DNA of 64,000 bases, taken from assembly GCA_028287465.1 (NCBI GenBank), contig JAQBPO010000092.1, positions 58,973-122,972 of the forward strand, written 5' to 3'. Source of the stretch: Fibrobacterota bacterium. Its GTDB lineage: Bacteria > Fibrobacterota > Fibrobacteria > UBA11236. The position numbers were made by a program, and so were the translations under genes. The notes beneath the pieces were generated by a model. It searched no databases, was not told the DNA's origin, and worked only from the letters and a program-made list of their open reading frames with translations. Shown here one piece after another: positions 8,301 through 17,360 of the stretch (position 1 is the stretch's first letter; each line of letters opens with the position of its first letter).

Positions 8301-9401
8301 TCATTCCGTTCCGGGCAGGAGCAGCCCGGCCGAACGCGCGAAGACATCCTCCGGCATCCCCAAAGCCTTCTTCAGGGCGACGTCCCTGTCCCAGGGGTTG
8401 GATTCCCTCGCCGCCTGGCGGAGGCGCGAAAAGGACGCGCGCATGGTCTGGTAATACGGCGAGACCAGGGCGGTCTCGATGAGGGGGAAATCGGTACCGT
8501 AGATCAGACGGCCCTTCGCTTCCCCCCGCGGCAGGATCCGCTTCAGGTACCCCAGCTTGTTGATCTGGGTGAGGGAGGAGATGTCCGCGTAGAGATTGGG
8601 ATATCGGCCCATCATGATCAGTGCCCTCTCGACATTCTCCTGCTTATGGCTTTTCCCCGGTGTGCCCACATGGGCGGCGATCACCGTCAGGCCCAGCTTA
8701 AGGGGCAGTTCCAGGCGGAAGGGATCGCACAGGCTGTCCTTCGCGGCCAGGAAGGATTTTTCCGTGCCCGTATGCGTCAACAAGGGTAGTCCGAGATCCT
8801 TCATCGCCAGGTAGAAGGGGATGTTCGCGGAATCGGCGGGATCGATATCCATGATGGAGGGGATCCATTTGACGAGCAAGGCCCCGTCCGCCTTCACGCG
8901 CGCCAATTCGGCCAGAGCGTCCTTGCGGCGGGGATTGACGCTGGCGCCGAAGCGCAGGTTGGCATGCTTGCGGACCTCGGCGGCCAGGAAGGCATTGGGG
9001 ATGTACATCTGGGTGCGGGCGGAGTCGAGCGAGCCGTTCGCATCCATCACACCGTCCAAGGCCAGGATGACGGCGAGCCCGACCGTCCTGGATTCCGCCA
9101 AGCGGGCGGAAATCCGATCGAGAACGATGCCGTCGCCTTTTTCCATCAGTTCCCGTTCCGAGACCCCGAAGGCCTTCAGGTACAGGGGGAACTTATAGCT
9201 CTCCCGCAAGGGCTTGGAGATGAAGCAACCGCTGCCCTTTTCGCCCAGCCCTGCGGTATGCACATGGCAGTCCAGATACTTGCCGTTCAGCGGTGCATTG
9301 GAGGAGGCCGCCTTACCTGCCTTTACCGGCTGGGCCGCGGCGAAAGCAATCTGGATGGACAATGCCGCTCCAAGGACGGGACCGAAGATGGAGCGGGTCA
9401 T
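8301..9401 (-). CDS. Amidohydrolase-2-type metal-dependent hydrolase, exported
   Basis: The 366-residue protein has a signal-peptide-like N-terminus (to about residue 25) and a TIM-barrel amidohydrolase domain. Metal-site motifs include DCHVHT (H46, H48), the central LVKWIPS lysine segment, LLTHTG, IAAHVGT and the final YGTDFP aspartate. It belongs with the amidohydrolase 2 group of hydrolases and decarboxylases; the substrate cannot be read. Its ATG overlaps the stop of the glycosyltransferase gene by four bases (ATGA), so it is the last gene of the glycerolipid operon. An export signal inside a cytoplasmic lipid operon is odd. Confidence 0.78.
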   Translation of the reverse strand: MTRSIFGPVLGAALSIQIAFAAAQPVKAGKAASSNAPLNGKYLDCHVHTAGLGEKGSGCFISKPLRESYKFPLYLKAFGVSERELMEKGDGIVLDRISARLAESRTVGLAVILALDGVMDANGSLDSARTQMYIPNAFLAAEVRKHANLRFGASVNPRRKDALAELARVKADGALLVKWIPSIMDIDPADSANIPFYLAMKDLGLPLLTHTGTEKSFLAAKDSLCDPFRLELPLKLGLTVIAAHVGTPGKSHKQENVERALIMMGRYPNLYADISSLTQINKLGYLKRILPRGEAKGRLIYGTDFPLIETALVSPYYQTMRASFSRLRQAARESNPWDRDVALKKALGMPEDVFARSAGLLLPGTE

Positions 9402-10627
9402 GCTCCGGCGGCGGCTTTCGCGCCTGAAGGTTTCCCGGTCCGGGGAGCGCGGCCCGGGGCGGGGGGCCCCAGCACCTTGGAAAGTACGGCCGCGGCGGCC
9501 TTGGGCTTGCCGAGGGCGAGGGCGTTTTGTTTCAGGGCGGCCAGTCGCCTAGGGTTTTCGAGCAGGTCCTTGACGCGGAATTCGAGGCCCGCGGCATCGT
9601 AGGCCTTCAAGGCGGCGCCGTTCTCCAGGAGGTAATCGGCGTTTCGTTCCTCCTGTCCGGGAATCGGGTTCACCAGGATCATGGGCAGGCCCATGGCCAG
9701 GCATTCTGAAGAAGTGAGGCCACCGGGCTTGGTCACGGCCACGTCCGCCGCGGCCATCAGCCGTTCGATGGTACGCGTGAAGCCCATGGGGAAGAGGCGG
9801 CCCGGATGGACCTGGGCCAGGCGGTTGAGATCGGCCAGTAGCTTTTCGTTGCGGCCGGCCAAGGCCACCACCTGGAAATCGCCCGGCATGGCCAGAAGCC
9901 GCGATGCCGTCTGATCCATGCCGCCCCCGCCGGTGCCCGCGCCCACCCCGGCCCCGCCTGCCATGAGGGCCAGGACGGGTTTGGACGGGTCGAGACCGAG
10001 TTCGCGCGCGCACGCCGCCTTGTCGAGGTCCGGGGGAAAAGCCGGCATGATGGGGATGCCGGTAACTTGGATGGTACCGGGGTCCACGCCTTTGGCCGCC
10101 ATCCTGTACGCCACCTCGCCGCTGGCGGCGAAATAGCCGGACATGTGGGGATGGATCCACAGGCGATGCACGTCGAAATCGGTGACCTGGACCCAGACCG
10201 GAAGCTTGAAGGCCCCTTTCCCTATTTTCCGGGACAAAAGCTGGGCCGGAAGGAAGTGGGTGCAGATCACGTGATCGGGGTCCAGGTCCTTGAGCACCTT
10301 CATGAACTTGACCGTATTGAGCCGTTCCACCGCCTTGCGCAGGACCTCCATCTTTGAGAACTCGCGCGGAGGCTTGTCGGTGCGGCCGTAGAGGTAGCCC
10401 CAGACCTCGGGGTAGCGCTCGACGACGTACAGGAAGGATTCAGCGTAGACTTTGCGGAACATGGAAGGGACCCATTCCATCAGGTCCAGGTGGATGGCTT
10501 TCACATCCGGGTGCGATAGGCCGGCATGGGAGCGCAAGGCCTCGGCGGCGCGCACATGGCCGGCTCCGGCCGATACGCTCAGGATCAGAAGGGTGCGGGA
10601 CGGCAAGTTGGGCTCCTTTCGGCCCAT
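9398..10627 (-). CDS. MGDG-synthase-like / processive diacylglycerol glycosyltransferase
   Basis: The 409-residue protein has the architecture of monogalactosyldiacylglycerol synthases and UgtP-type enzymes. The N-terminal acceptor domain has the SAGAGHVRAAEAL motif (about 18-30) and the ICTHFLP segment. The C-terminal GT28-type domain has the TKPGGLTSSECLAMGLP donor-sugar motif and NPIPGQEERNADYL. Such enzymes transfer glucose or galactose to diacylglycerol at the cytoplasmic face of the membrane. Placement directly after gpsA and the acyltransferase supports a glycolipid role. A Gly-rich insertion (GGAGVGAGTGGGG) falls after the nucleotide-binding strand. MurG is less likely because no mur genes are nearby. 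Confidence 0.85.
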   Translation of the reverse strand: MGRKEPNLPSRTLLILSVSAGAGHVRAAEALRSHAGLSHPDVKAIHLDLMEWVPSMFRKVYAESFLYVVERYPEVWGYLYGRTDKPPREFSKMEVLRKAVERLNTVKFMKVLKDLDPDHVICTHFLPAQLLSRKIGKGAFKLPVWVQVTDFDVHRLWIHPHMSGYFAASGEVAYRMAAKGVDPGTIQVTGIPIMPAFPPDLDKAACARELGLDPSKPVLALMAGGAGVGAGTGGGGMDQTASRLLAMPGDFQVVALAGRNEKLLADLNRLAQVHPGRLFPMGFTRTIERLMAAADVAVTKPGGLTSSECLAMGLPMILVNPIPGQEERNADYLLENGAALKAYDAAGLEFRVKDLLENPRRLAALKQNALALGKPKAAAAVLSKVLGPPAPGRAPRTGKPSGAKAAAGA

Positions 10628-10652
10628 CGCTGGGCCGGTTCATGGGGCTGGG

Positions 10653-11693
10653 TCAATGCGGAGGGTTGAGTCCCGCCCGGTACGCGAATTCGACGTCTTC
10701 CATCTGGGGAACGTTCATCAATTGTTGCAGGACGGTGGGGAGGTCCTTGCCTTCGAACAGGAGGGCATGGAGGCCTTCCAGGATATGCATTCGGATGCCC
10801 AGGCGCGCGGCCTTCTCCTTGACGATGCGGATGGTGTTGATGCCTTCGGCCACCTCTCCGATCCGTTCCACCGCCTGGTCCAGGGTGAAGCCCTGGCCTA
10901 TCATCATGCCGACCCGGTAGTTGCGGGATAGCGGGGAAGTGCAGGTGGTGACCAGATCGCCCACGCCGGCCAGGCCCAGGAAGGTGAGGGGATTGGAACC
11001 CATCTTGTCCGCGAAGCGGCTCATTTCCGCCAGGGCGCGGGTGATGAGCATGCCGGTGGTATTGTCGCCCATCTTGAGCGAGGCCACCAGCCCGGTGGCG
11101 ATGGCATAGACGTTCTTCAGGACCCCGCCGAGTTCGACGCCGTAGACGTCGGTATTGCTGTAGACGCGGAAATAAGGGCCGGACAGGACCTCCTGGACCT
11201 TTTGGGTGACCTCCTCGTAACGGCTCGCGATCACGGTCCCGCTCGGTTTCTTGGCGGCGATCTCCTTGGCGAGGTTGGGACCGCTCAAGGCCCCTATCTT
11301 GAGGCAGCAGGTCTCTTCGCGGAGTATTTCCGTCATCAGCTTGAAGGAATGGTCCTCGATGCCTTTGGTGGTGGAGACCAGGATGTGGCCGCCGTCCACC
11401 CAATCGCCGAGCTTGCGGGACACGTCCCGGAAATGCGGGCTGGGCACGGAAACGATGAGGAGTTTGCAAGCGCGCGCCACCTCCTCCAGATCCCCGGTCG
11501 CGGTGATATTGTCGCTGAGCCTGAGTCCGGGCAGGTATTTCGCGTTCTCGCGCGTGGCGTTGAAGCGCTCCGCGGATTCGACCGCCCGGTACCAATGCAG
11601 CACGGGATGCCCCTTGGTCCCGACCATGTCCGCCAGGGCGCTGCCGAAGCTGCCGCCTCCGATTATTCCTATGGTTTCCATGCCCTTGTTCAT
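10653..11693 (-). CDS. gpsA: Glycerol-3-phosphate dehydrogenase [NAD(P)+]
   Basis: The 346-residue enzyme reduces dihydroxyacetone phosphate to sn-glycerol 3-phosphate, the backbone precursor of phospholipids. It has the Rossmann GIIGGGSFG loop (residues 9-17), the STTKGIE motif, SGPNLAKEI, the catalytic lysine region GVLKNVYAIATG, and GLAGVGDLVTTC followed by SRNYRVG. Length is normal. Its ATG overlaps the acyltransferase stop by four bases, and the glycosyltransferase starts 25 bases downstream, so the three genes are probably co-translated. Confidence 0.96.
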   Translation of the reverse strand: MNKGMETIGIIGGGSFGSALADMVGTKGHPVLHWYRAVESAERFNATRENAKYLPGLRLSDNITATGDLEEVARACKLLIVSVPSPHFRDVSRKLGDWVDGGHILVSTTKGIEDHSFKLMTEILREETCCLKIGALSGPNLAKEIAAKKPSGTVIASRYEEVTQKVQEVLSGPYFRVYSNTDVYGVELGGVLKNVYAIATGLVASLKMGDNTTGMLITRALAEMSRFADKMGSNPLTFLGLAGVGDLVTTCTSPLSRNYRVGMMIGQGFTLDQAVERIGEVAEGINTIRIVKEKAARLGIRMHILEGLHALLFEGKDLPTVLQQLMNVPQMEDVEFAYRAGLNPPH

Positions 11694-13405
11694 TCCTTTT
11701 TCCCCGGTCCGGAAAGGTCCAGCCCATAATGGTCCAGGCGGTTGCGGTAGTAATAGAGAAGCTTCATGTTCCCCGTGTAGATCCCGTGCGGTCCTTCGCG
11801 CAGGACTTCCTGCCCGTGGAAGGTCGCGAAAATGTGCATCGCCTTGGCGAAGGCGTCGCTGGGCGTAGCGGTCTTGATGTCCGGGGCGAGGTGGATTTCC
11901 CCCCGCGCCGCCATCTCCCGTAGCCGTTCCAGCAGGTAGGCGAGTTCGGCGTGCACGTCCTGGATTGGGATGGAATGATCCGGTCCCGAGGTGCGCAGGA
12001 TGCGATAGATGTCGTATTGGGGATGGCGCCTGCGCATCAGGTCGAAGACGGCGAAGGCGGACACGTGGGTGCTCATGGCCACGTTGTCCCGCTGGAAGGC
12101 GGCGAGGATGCTGCGGCCCAGCTCCCGGGTGTATTCCTGGTCGCGCTGGGGATTGTGTCCGGGCCTGCCGCCCGTTTCCACGTATTTCGTCCGGTCAACC
12201 GGCCTGCCATGGGCGTCGCGGCTGATCCCGTTCCGGTCGACGCGGTTCCCGAACAGGTCCAGGGGTTCGCCGAACTGCATATGGACGCGCGATTCCATCC
12301 GCTGCAGGTCACGCCAGAATTTGAGCACGCGCATGGGTCGGCTGAAGTCCCCCCGCACGCGGATATACCGGCTCTTGCCCGTTTCCTTGAGGTGATCCTC
12401 GATCAGGGAGGGCGCTTCCAGTACCAGGCTGCAGGAAAGGGTGCAGGGAATGACGAACAGGTCCGGATCAGGCCTGCCCTGCTGGAGGTTCGAGACGTAA
12501 ACGTTCACGCCGCATCCAAGCAGGCCCAGTTTGATCTTCTGTTCCACCTCGCCGCTGCGGCTGCGCGTACCGCCCGGGAAGAACAGGTTGTGCTGCCTCA
12601 TCTCCATGGACAAGGTGGCGTAATGCTTGAGGGCGTTCTTGTAGACGCCGTTCTTCTTGCGGCGGTCCACCTTATAGGCGCCCAAGTTGTTCATGAAGAA
12701 GGAGATGACCGGATTGCTGAAGAGGTTGAGGCCGGCGCCGTAGGTGAACGGCGGGAGGCGCTTGAGGTAGAGTCCGAGCCCGATCACCACGCTGTCCAGA
12801 TTGCTCACATGGGTCGGCGTCATGATGAGGGTGGCGCGTCCCGCCAGTTCGCGGATATGATCGATGGGCCCGCTGATGACGATGTTCTCTTCCAGGTTCA
12901 GCCGCGTCCCCAGGTACTTGAGCCACGCGGCCGGAGAGAAGCGGCTGAGCAGGGCCTTGAGGCCCCAAGGCAGGATCTTCGCGGCCACCTTGTGGATGAC
13001 CGGATTGAAGTATCCCATGATCTCGTCCACGTACATGCCGGCGATCCGCTCCAGGATCCGTTCGCGCTCCGCTTCCGATACCTGGTGGAAATCATGCGCC
13101 ACCTTGTTCCAGAACCGGACCTGGTTGCGGGTCTCCTTCCCCGGCTTCTCCCTGCGCAGGCGATCCTGCTCCTGGTAGACGGCATCGTTGAGGATCACCT
13201 CAAGGCTCAGGTCCTTGGATCGCTTGACCATTTCCTTGTGGTCCTCGACGGTACGGCGGATGACTTCCCGCCGCACATGCTCCCGTTGTTCCCGGGTCAG
13301 CCGCAGGCCGACGTCCGGCGGGCGCGGCGCTTGCGCGGCAGGTGAAGCGGGCTCGATCGCGGCTTCAGGCAAAGAGGGCCTCCAGGTCGCGGACCTCGAG
13401 TTCAT
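11690..13405 (-). CDS. PlsB-like glycerol-3-phosphate (or lysophosphatidate) acyltransferase
   Basis: The 571-residue protein has the acyltransferase motif order of the PlsB/PlsC superfamily: HVSNLDS (HX4D catalytic motif), YGAGLNLFSNP, FFPGGTRSRSG and VIPCTLSCS. The GLNLF and RSRSG motifs and the large size resemble glycerol-3-phosphate acyltransferases more than small PlsC enzymes. Flanking helical regions of about 150 residues on each side also recall PlsB. The reaction is probably acylation of glycerol 3-phosphate made by the next gene product. The first 41 bases overlap the HAD gene; a downstream start would remove the overlap but no better ribosome binding site is evident. Confidence 0.85.
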   Translation of the reverse strand: MNSRSATWRPSLPEAAIEPASPAAQAPRPPDVGLRLTREQREHVRREVIRRTVEDHKEMVKRSKDLSLEVILNDAVYQEQDRLRREKPGKETRNQVRFWNKVAHDFHQVSEAERERILERIAGMYVDEIMGYFNPVIHKVAAKILPWGLKALLSRFSPAAWLKYLGTRLNLEENIVISGPIDHIRELAGRATLIMTPTHVSNLDSVVIGLGLYLKRLPPFTYGAGLNLFSNPVISFFMNNLGAYKVDRRKKNGVYKNALKHYATLSMEMRQHNLFFPGGTRSRSGEVEQKIKLGLLGCGVNVYVSNLQQGRPDPDLFVIPCTLSCSLVLEAPSLIEDHLKETGKSRYIRVRGDFSRPMRVLKFWRDLQRMESRVHMQFGEPLDLFGNRVDRNGISRDAHGRPVDRTKYVETGGRPGHNPQRDQEYTRELGRSILAAFQRDNVAMSTHVSAFAVFDLMRRRHPQYDIYRILRTSGPDHSIPIQDVHAELAYLLERLREMAARGEIHLAPDIKTATPSDAFAKAMHIFATFHGQEVLREGPHGIYTGNMKLLYYYRNRLDHYGLDLSGPGKKE

Positions 13406-14045
13406 CCAGCCGCTTCACCACCCGGTGGGCCTTGGAAAGGGTCGCGTTGCCGTGGGTTCCGGCCACGCCCACGGCTTTCATACCGCCAGCCAAGGCGGCA
13501 TCTATCCCCATGGGCGCGTCCTCGAAAACGCAGCACCGGGAGGGTTCGCGGGATATTTTCCCAGCGGCCAGGAGGAAAACCTGGGGGTCCGGTTTACCCG
13601 CGGTGACATCCTCCGCGGAAACGATGGCGGTGAAGAATCCGGCCAGGCCCAGGATATCCAGGGAAGCGGTGATGTTCAAGCGGTGGGTCGATGATCCGAT
13701 GACGCGCGGAATGGCCGCGGATTGCAGGCGTTCAAGGAAGGTGCGGATCCCGGGGAGCGGTTCGATGCCCCATTCGCGGATGATATCCCTGTAAAGCTCT
13801 TCCTTGCGGAGCGAAAGGCTGCGGATTTCAGCCGGGTCCCGGGTCCAGGCGAGGATGCCGGGGATGATGGCTTCGTTTTTCATGCCGAAGCCCTTGAGGA
13901 AATGCCCCTCCGGCAGGACGCGTCCCGTTTCGCGCGCGAGACGGTTCCAGCTCTCTTCATGATGGCGGGATGAATCGATGATCACCCCGTCCCAATCGAA
14001 AATGGCTCCCAGCCGGGAGGCCGATCGCGAATCGCCAAGGCCCAA
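13365..14045 (-). CDS. HAD-family phosphatase (beta-phosphoglucomutase-like subfamily)
   Basis: The 226-residue protein has all HAD motifs: FDWDGVIIDS (nucleophile and acid/base aspartates at about D17 and D19), GSSTHR (motif II), GKPDPQVF (motif III lysine) and FEDAPMGI (motif IV). A helical cap lies between motifs I and II, as in phosphoglycolate phosphatases and beta-phosphoglucomutases. The substrate is unknown. It heads the minus-strand lipid operon and is divergent from sfsA with 55 bases between starts, so promoters for both must lie there. Confidence 0.88.
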   Translation of the reverse strand: MGLGDSRSASRLGAIFDWDGVIIDSSRHHEESWNRLARETGRVLPEGHFLKGFGMKNEAIIPGILAWTRDPAEIRSLSLRKEELYRDIIREWGIEPLPGIRTFLERLQSAAIPRVIGSSTHRLNITASLDILGLAGFFTAIVSAEDVTAGKPDPQVFLLAAGKISREPSRCCVFEDAPMGIDAALAGGMKAVGVAGTHGNATLSKAHRVVKRLDELEVRDLEALFA

Positions 14046-14100
14046 GTTTCTATCCTGGTTGGGGAAGGGTTAATTTTATTAAAAATCGGAAGGTTCCCCA

Positions 14101-14805
14101 ATGAAGTTTACCCATCCCTTGCTGCCGGGAACGCTCTTGCGCCGTTATAAACGCTTCCTGGCCGATGTCCGGCTCGACTCCGGCGGGGAGCTGACGGTCC
14201 ACTGCGCCAATCCCGGTGCCATGCTCGGCTGCGCGGAACCGGGTTGGCGCGTCATGGTCAGCGATAGCCTGAATCCCGCGCGGAGGCTCAGGCATACCCT
14301 GGAACTCGTCCACAACGGCGCGGGCTGGATCGGCGTCAATCCGGTTCTGGCGAATGCCGTCGCCGAGGAAGGCATCCGGGCCGGGATGGTCCCGGAACTA
14401 GCGGGCTATGATCGGATGGACAGGGAGGTCCGTCATGGCGAATCGACCCGCTTCGATTTCCTTTTGTCGAGGGGCGGGGAGCGGTGTTTCGTGGAAGTGA
14501 AAAGCGTAACCCTCGTCGGAACGGACGGATTGAGCGCCTTTCCGGATGCGGTCACCTCGCGGGGCGTCAAGCATATCCGGGAATTGCTTTCGGCGAGGGC
14601 CGCGGGGGATCGGGCCGTGCTCTTGTTCGTGGTGCAGCGTCGGGACGGCCTTAAGGGTTTCCGCGCGGCGGGTGAAATCGATCCGCTGTACGCCCAAACC
14701 CTGCGGGACGCCAATGCCCAGGGACTGGAAGTCCACGCGCATTGGGCGGAAACCGGCTTGGATGGCATCGACCTGACATCGCTCAAGCTCCCTCTTTGCC
14801 TATGA
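14101..14805 (+). CDS. sfsA: SfsA family protein
   Basis: The 234-residue protein matches SfsA throughout: CANPGAM near residue 36, RRLRHTLELV, GVNPVLAN, TRFDFLL, CFVEVKSVTLV, and AFPDAVTSRGVKHIREL. The name comes from sugar-fermentation stimulation in E. coli; the protein is thought to bind or act on nucleic acids, with a nuclease-like core in the VEVKSV region. The true biochemical role is unsettled. GGAAGG precedes the ATG and the upstream 40 bases are A/T-rich. Confidence 0.94.
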   Translation: MKFTHPLLPGTLLRRYKRFLADVRLDSGGELTVHCANPGAMLGCAEPGWRVMVSDSLNPARRLRHTLELVHNGAGWIGVNPVLANAVAEEGIRAGMVPELAGYDRMDREVRHGESTRFDFLLSRGGERCFVEVKSVTLVGTDGLSAFPDAVTSRGVKHIRELLSARAAGDRAVLLFVVQRRDGLKGFRAAGEIDPLYAQTLRDANAQGLEVHAHWAETGLDGIDLTSLKLPLCL

Positions 14806-15195
14806 GCCTGTGCCGGCGCCGGATCTCCCGATTTGCCTCCGCGGACCCAAAAAAACCAAACCCGGATCCGGGATGGCCTCGCGCGCTTGGGATCCTTACC
14901 GCTGGCGCAACCATTCAATGGAAAGGCTTGGGCCGATCACGCGCCCTTCAATGCTTGCCTCGGCCATTGAAATTCCCTTACTTCTAAATAAGCCTCCGGG
15001 GGCGGGGCGCGTACCCTTCTCCCTTTTTGGCCGGTACCGGATCCGCAAGCGGATTGCACCACGGCGGAGGCGCGCGGACCAGGGCAGGGAGATATTCCCA
15101 TTCTGCGCCGAGTCCCTATGGTCAAGCGCGGAAGCCACGTGTTAGAATGGGATCGGGTCCGCGCGGTCCGCAAGAAAGCGATAACGGGGTTACAA
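14806..15195. other. Intergenic region with possible promoter
   Basis: These 390 bases between sfsA and the Hpt-like gene show no reading frame with coding character and no clear RNA. A possible -10 box TAGAAT (15143-15148) with a weak TGGTCA (15119-15124) 18 bases upstream may serve the signalling cluster. Confidence 0.4.
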
Positions 15196-15567
15196 ATGGT
15201 TTCAACGAATGGATCGTTCAACAGGGTGGCGCTGGACCGTCTCGAAAGGGTAGGCGGCATCGCCCTCATGGCCAAGGTCGTGGACCAGTTCCTGGAAAGG
15301 GTGCCCTTGCGCATGGATGACGCCTGCGACCGCGGGCGCGCCGGGGATCTAGGCGGGCTGGGACGCGCGGTCCAGTCGATCGCAGTCGCCGCGGGTAACG
15401 TAGGCGCTACTGAAATAAGCGATATGGCCGGAAGGATAAACAAGTTCGCCGAAGCGGGCGCCAAGGACATAGTCCTTCCCCTGCTCTGCCAGTTGGACGA
15501 CATGGTCGGCCACGCGCAAGCCTGGCTCCAGAACGAAAAGAGCAACCTGGGAATGCGCGAGGCCTGA
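15196..15567 (+). CDS. Hpt-like domain protein lacking the phosphorylatable histidine
   Basis: The start at 15196 gives 123 residues; an upstream in-frame ATG at 15118 is possible but its extension looks non-coding. The protein is a single four-helix Hpt-like domain. In true Hpt domains the core reads roughly HxLKGxxxxxGA. Here the aligned segment is AVQSIAVAAGNVGA, with Gln60 where the histidine should be and no Lys/Gly pair. If the alignment is right it cannot carry phosphate and may act as a binding or decoy module. It is immediately upstream of an Hpt-REC-GGDEF-REC gene (78 bases) and near a second Hpt gene with the histidine. Confidence 0.6.
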   Translation: MVSTNGSFNRVALDRLERVGGIALMAKVVDQFLERVPLRMDDACDRGRAGDLGGLGRAVQSIAVAAGNVGATEISDMAGRINKFAEAGAKDIVLPLLCQLDDMVGHAQAWLQNEKSNLGMREA

Positions 15568-15645
15568 AAAACGGGTTGATATCCGTTCCGCCGTCCGGAT
15601 CGTCCCGAGGGCGCGAACCGTCCGGCCTGCCGCTCCAGAAACAGC

Positions 15646-17181
15646 ATGGAAGATCTAAAGAAATGGTATAGGGCCGGCCTGGCGACCCGCATCGAAGCCT
15701 TGAAGGCGGCCCGTCGCGAGCTCGACGGCAGCCCCGGGCCAATCGAATCGGTCCGCCGTATCGCCCACACCCTGCGCGGATCCGGCACCACCTACGGGTT
15801 CCCGGAAATCACCGAGACCGCCGCCGCCCTGGAGGACTCGAGCCCCGAGGCCTTTCCCGCCGCCCTTGAAACGCTCCTGGATACCATCCAGGAAATCTGC
15901 GCGGTTTCCGAAATGGAGGACAAGGCCGGCATCCTCCTCATCGACGACGATCCCTGGATTACGGATCTCCTCAGGACCGTCCTGGAATCCTCCAACCGGG
16001 AAATCCTGATCGCGGCGACGGCGAAAGAGGCCGAGGCCGTGCTCGAGGAGAAGAAGGTCTCCCTGATCCTGTTGGACCTGATCCTGCCCGATACGGACGG
16101 GCGCAATTTCCTGGTCCGCCTCAAGGAGAGGCCCTCCACCGCCAATGTTCCCGTCATCGTCCTTTCCGCAAAGCTGGGCGCCCAGCCCAAGACGGAATGC
16201 TTCGCCTTGGGCGCCGACGCCTATTATGAAAAGCCCTTCGAGGTGGAGACCATCTGCGCGGCTGTTTCCGCCTGGCTCTACCGCACCGAAGGCAACCTGC
16301 GGGAATCCCGCCGGGACCATCTGACCGGCCTTCCGAACCGCGCGGCTTTCCGCGAAGGCTTCGCGAGCAACGTTTCCATGGCCAGCCGCCGCGGCGAACC
16401 GGTTTCGGCCGCCATCCTGGATCTGGATCGTTTCAAGTACATAAACGACACCTTCGGCCACGCCGCCGGGGACGAGGTCCTGCGCCGGACGGGCGCCATC
16501 CTGATCGGCGCGCTCCGCAAATCCGATCTCCTGGCCCGATGGGGCGGGGAAGAGTTCGTGGCGCTTTTCCCGAACACCTCCATGGAAGGCGCGGGGATGG
16601 CCGTGCGCAAGGCCCTGGAAGCCCTCTCGGCCCAGAAGTTCCAGGCCTCCGGGGGGCGGAGCTTCCACGTCACCTTTTCCGCCGGCGTCACCGAGATCGC
16701 CGCCAATTGGACGGTCGAAGAGGCCATCGCCGAGGCGGACCGCTTCCTCTACCTGGCCAAGGCCCAGGGCCGCAACTGCGTCCTCACTTCGAAGGACACG
16801 CCCTCGCACCAGCCCCGTTCCATCCTTCTCGCCGAAGCGGATGAAACCATTTCCGCCATCATCAAATCGCGGCTCGGTCGCGAAGGGTTCGGCATCAAGC
16901 ACGTCATGGACGGGGAAACGGCTTTGCAGGAGGCCGCCACCGGCGCCTACTCGATGTGCATCCTGGACGCCAAACTGGCCGGCCTGGACGGAATGCAATT
17001 GCTGACCAGCCTGCGCTCGACCCAGGCCGCTTCGAACCTGCCGATCCTCCTGCTCACGGCCATGGGCAAGGAAAAGGATATCGCCCGCGGATTCCAGTTG
17101 GGCGCGGACGATTACCTGGTCAAACCCTTCTCCCCGTTCGAACTGGTCGCCCGCGTGCGCAATATCCTGCGGAAAACCTGA
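15646..17181 (+). CDS. Hpt-REC-GGDEF-REC diguanylate cyclase
   Basis: The 511-residue cytoplasmic protein combines four modules. Hpt (about 1-90) has the phospho-histidine H41 in AHTLRGSGTTYG. REC1 (95-212) has acidic D100-D102, acceptor D144 and K196. GGDEF (222-380) has the active-site GGEEF (300-304), the DLDRFKYINDTFGH motif, and an RxxD inhibitory site (RKSD, 291-294), so it should make c-di-GMP with product inhibition. REC2 (392-510) has E397/D399, acceptor D441 and K493. No sensor domain is present, so input must come by phosphotransfer. It is flanked by two stand-alone Hpt-like genes, which suggests a local phosphorelay controlling c-di-GMP synthesis. Confidence 0.93.
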   Translation: MEDLKKWYRAGLATRIEALKAARRELDGSPGPIESVRRIAHTLRGSGTTYGFPEITETAAALEDSSPEAFPAALETLLDTIQEICAVSEMEDKAGILLIDDDPWITDLLRTVLESSNREILIAATAKEAEAVLEEKKVSLILLDLILPDTDGRNFLVRLKERPSTANVPVIVLSAKLGAQPKTECFALGADAYYEKPFEVETICAAVSAWLYRTEGNLRESRRDHLTGLPNRAAFREGFASNVSMASRRGEPVSAAILDLDRFKYINDTFGHAAGDEVLRRTGAILIGALRKSDLLARWGGEEFVALFPNTSMEGAGMAVRKALEALSAQKFQASGGRSFHVTFSAGVTEIAANWTVEEAIAEADRFLYLAKAQGRNCVLTSKDTPSHQPRSILLAEADETISAIIKSRLGREGFGIKHVMDGETALQEAATGAYSMCILDAKLAGLDGMQLLTSLRSTQAASNLPILLLTAMGKEKDIARGFQLGADDYLVKPFSPFELVARVRNILRKT

Positions 17182-17292
17182 TCGGAAGCCCGTCCGGGCG
17201 CCGAAAGGCCTCCGGACTTAAAGCGATTTCCCAACTTTGCGCCCTGGACGGGCCCTGACCCCGTGTCCGCGGCCCGACGGCCCGCATGGACA

Positions 17293-17322
17293 TTGCCCCG
17301 GACCATCCCCTAGGGATACAAT
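17293..17322 (+). promoter_or_regulatory. Candidate promoter for second Hpt gene
   Basis: TTGCCC (17293-17298), an 18-base spacer and TACAAT (17317-17322) precede the ATG at 17361 by 38 bases. This would give the second Hpt gene and the coupled membrane protein their own transcript. Confidence 0.4.
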
Positions 17323-17360
17323 GGGAACGGCGCCGGATACGGGGCCAAGGGGGAGACACC

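Noticed and set aside
8286..8302. Hairpin GATCCT-TCCGC-AGGATC between PEBP and amidohydrolase genes
   Set aside because: Only six pairs, no T-run on either side, and it overlaps the amidohydrolase stop; not convincing as a terminator.
15118..15195. Extended N-terminus of the Hpt-like protein
   Set aside because: The extra 26 residues are Arg/Val/Lys-rich, contain the possible -10 box, and have no ribosome binding site.
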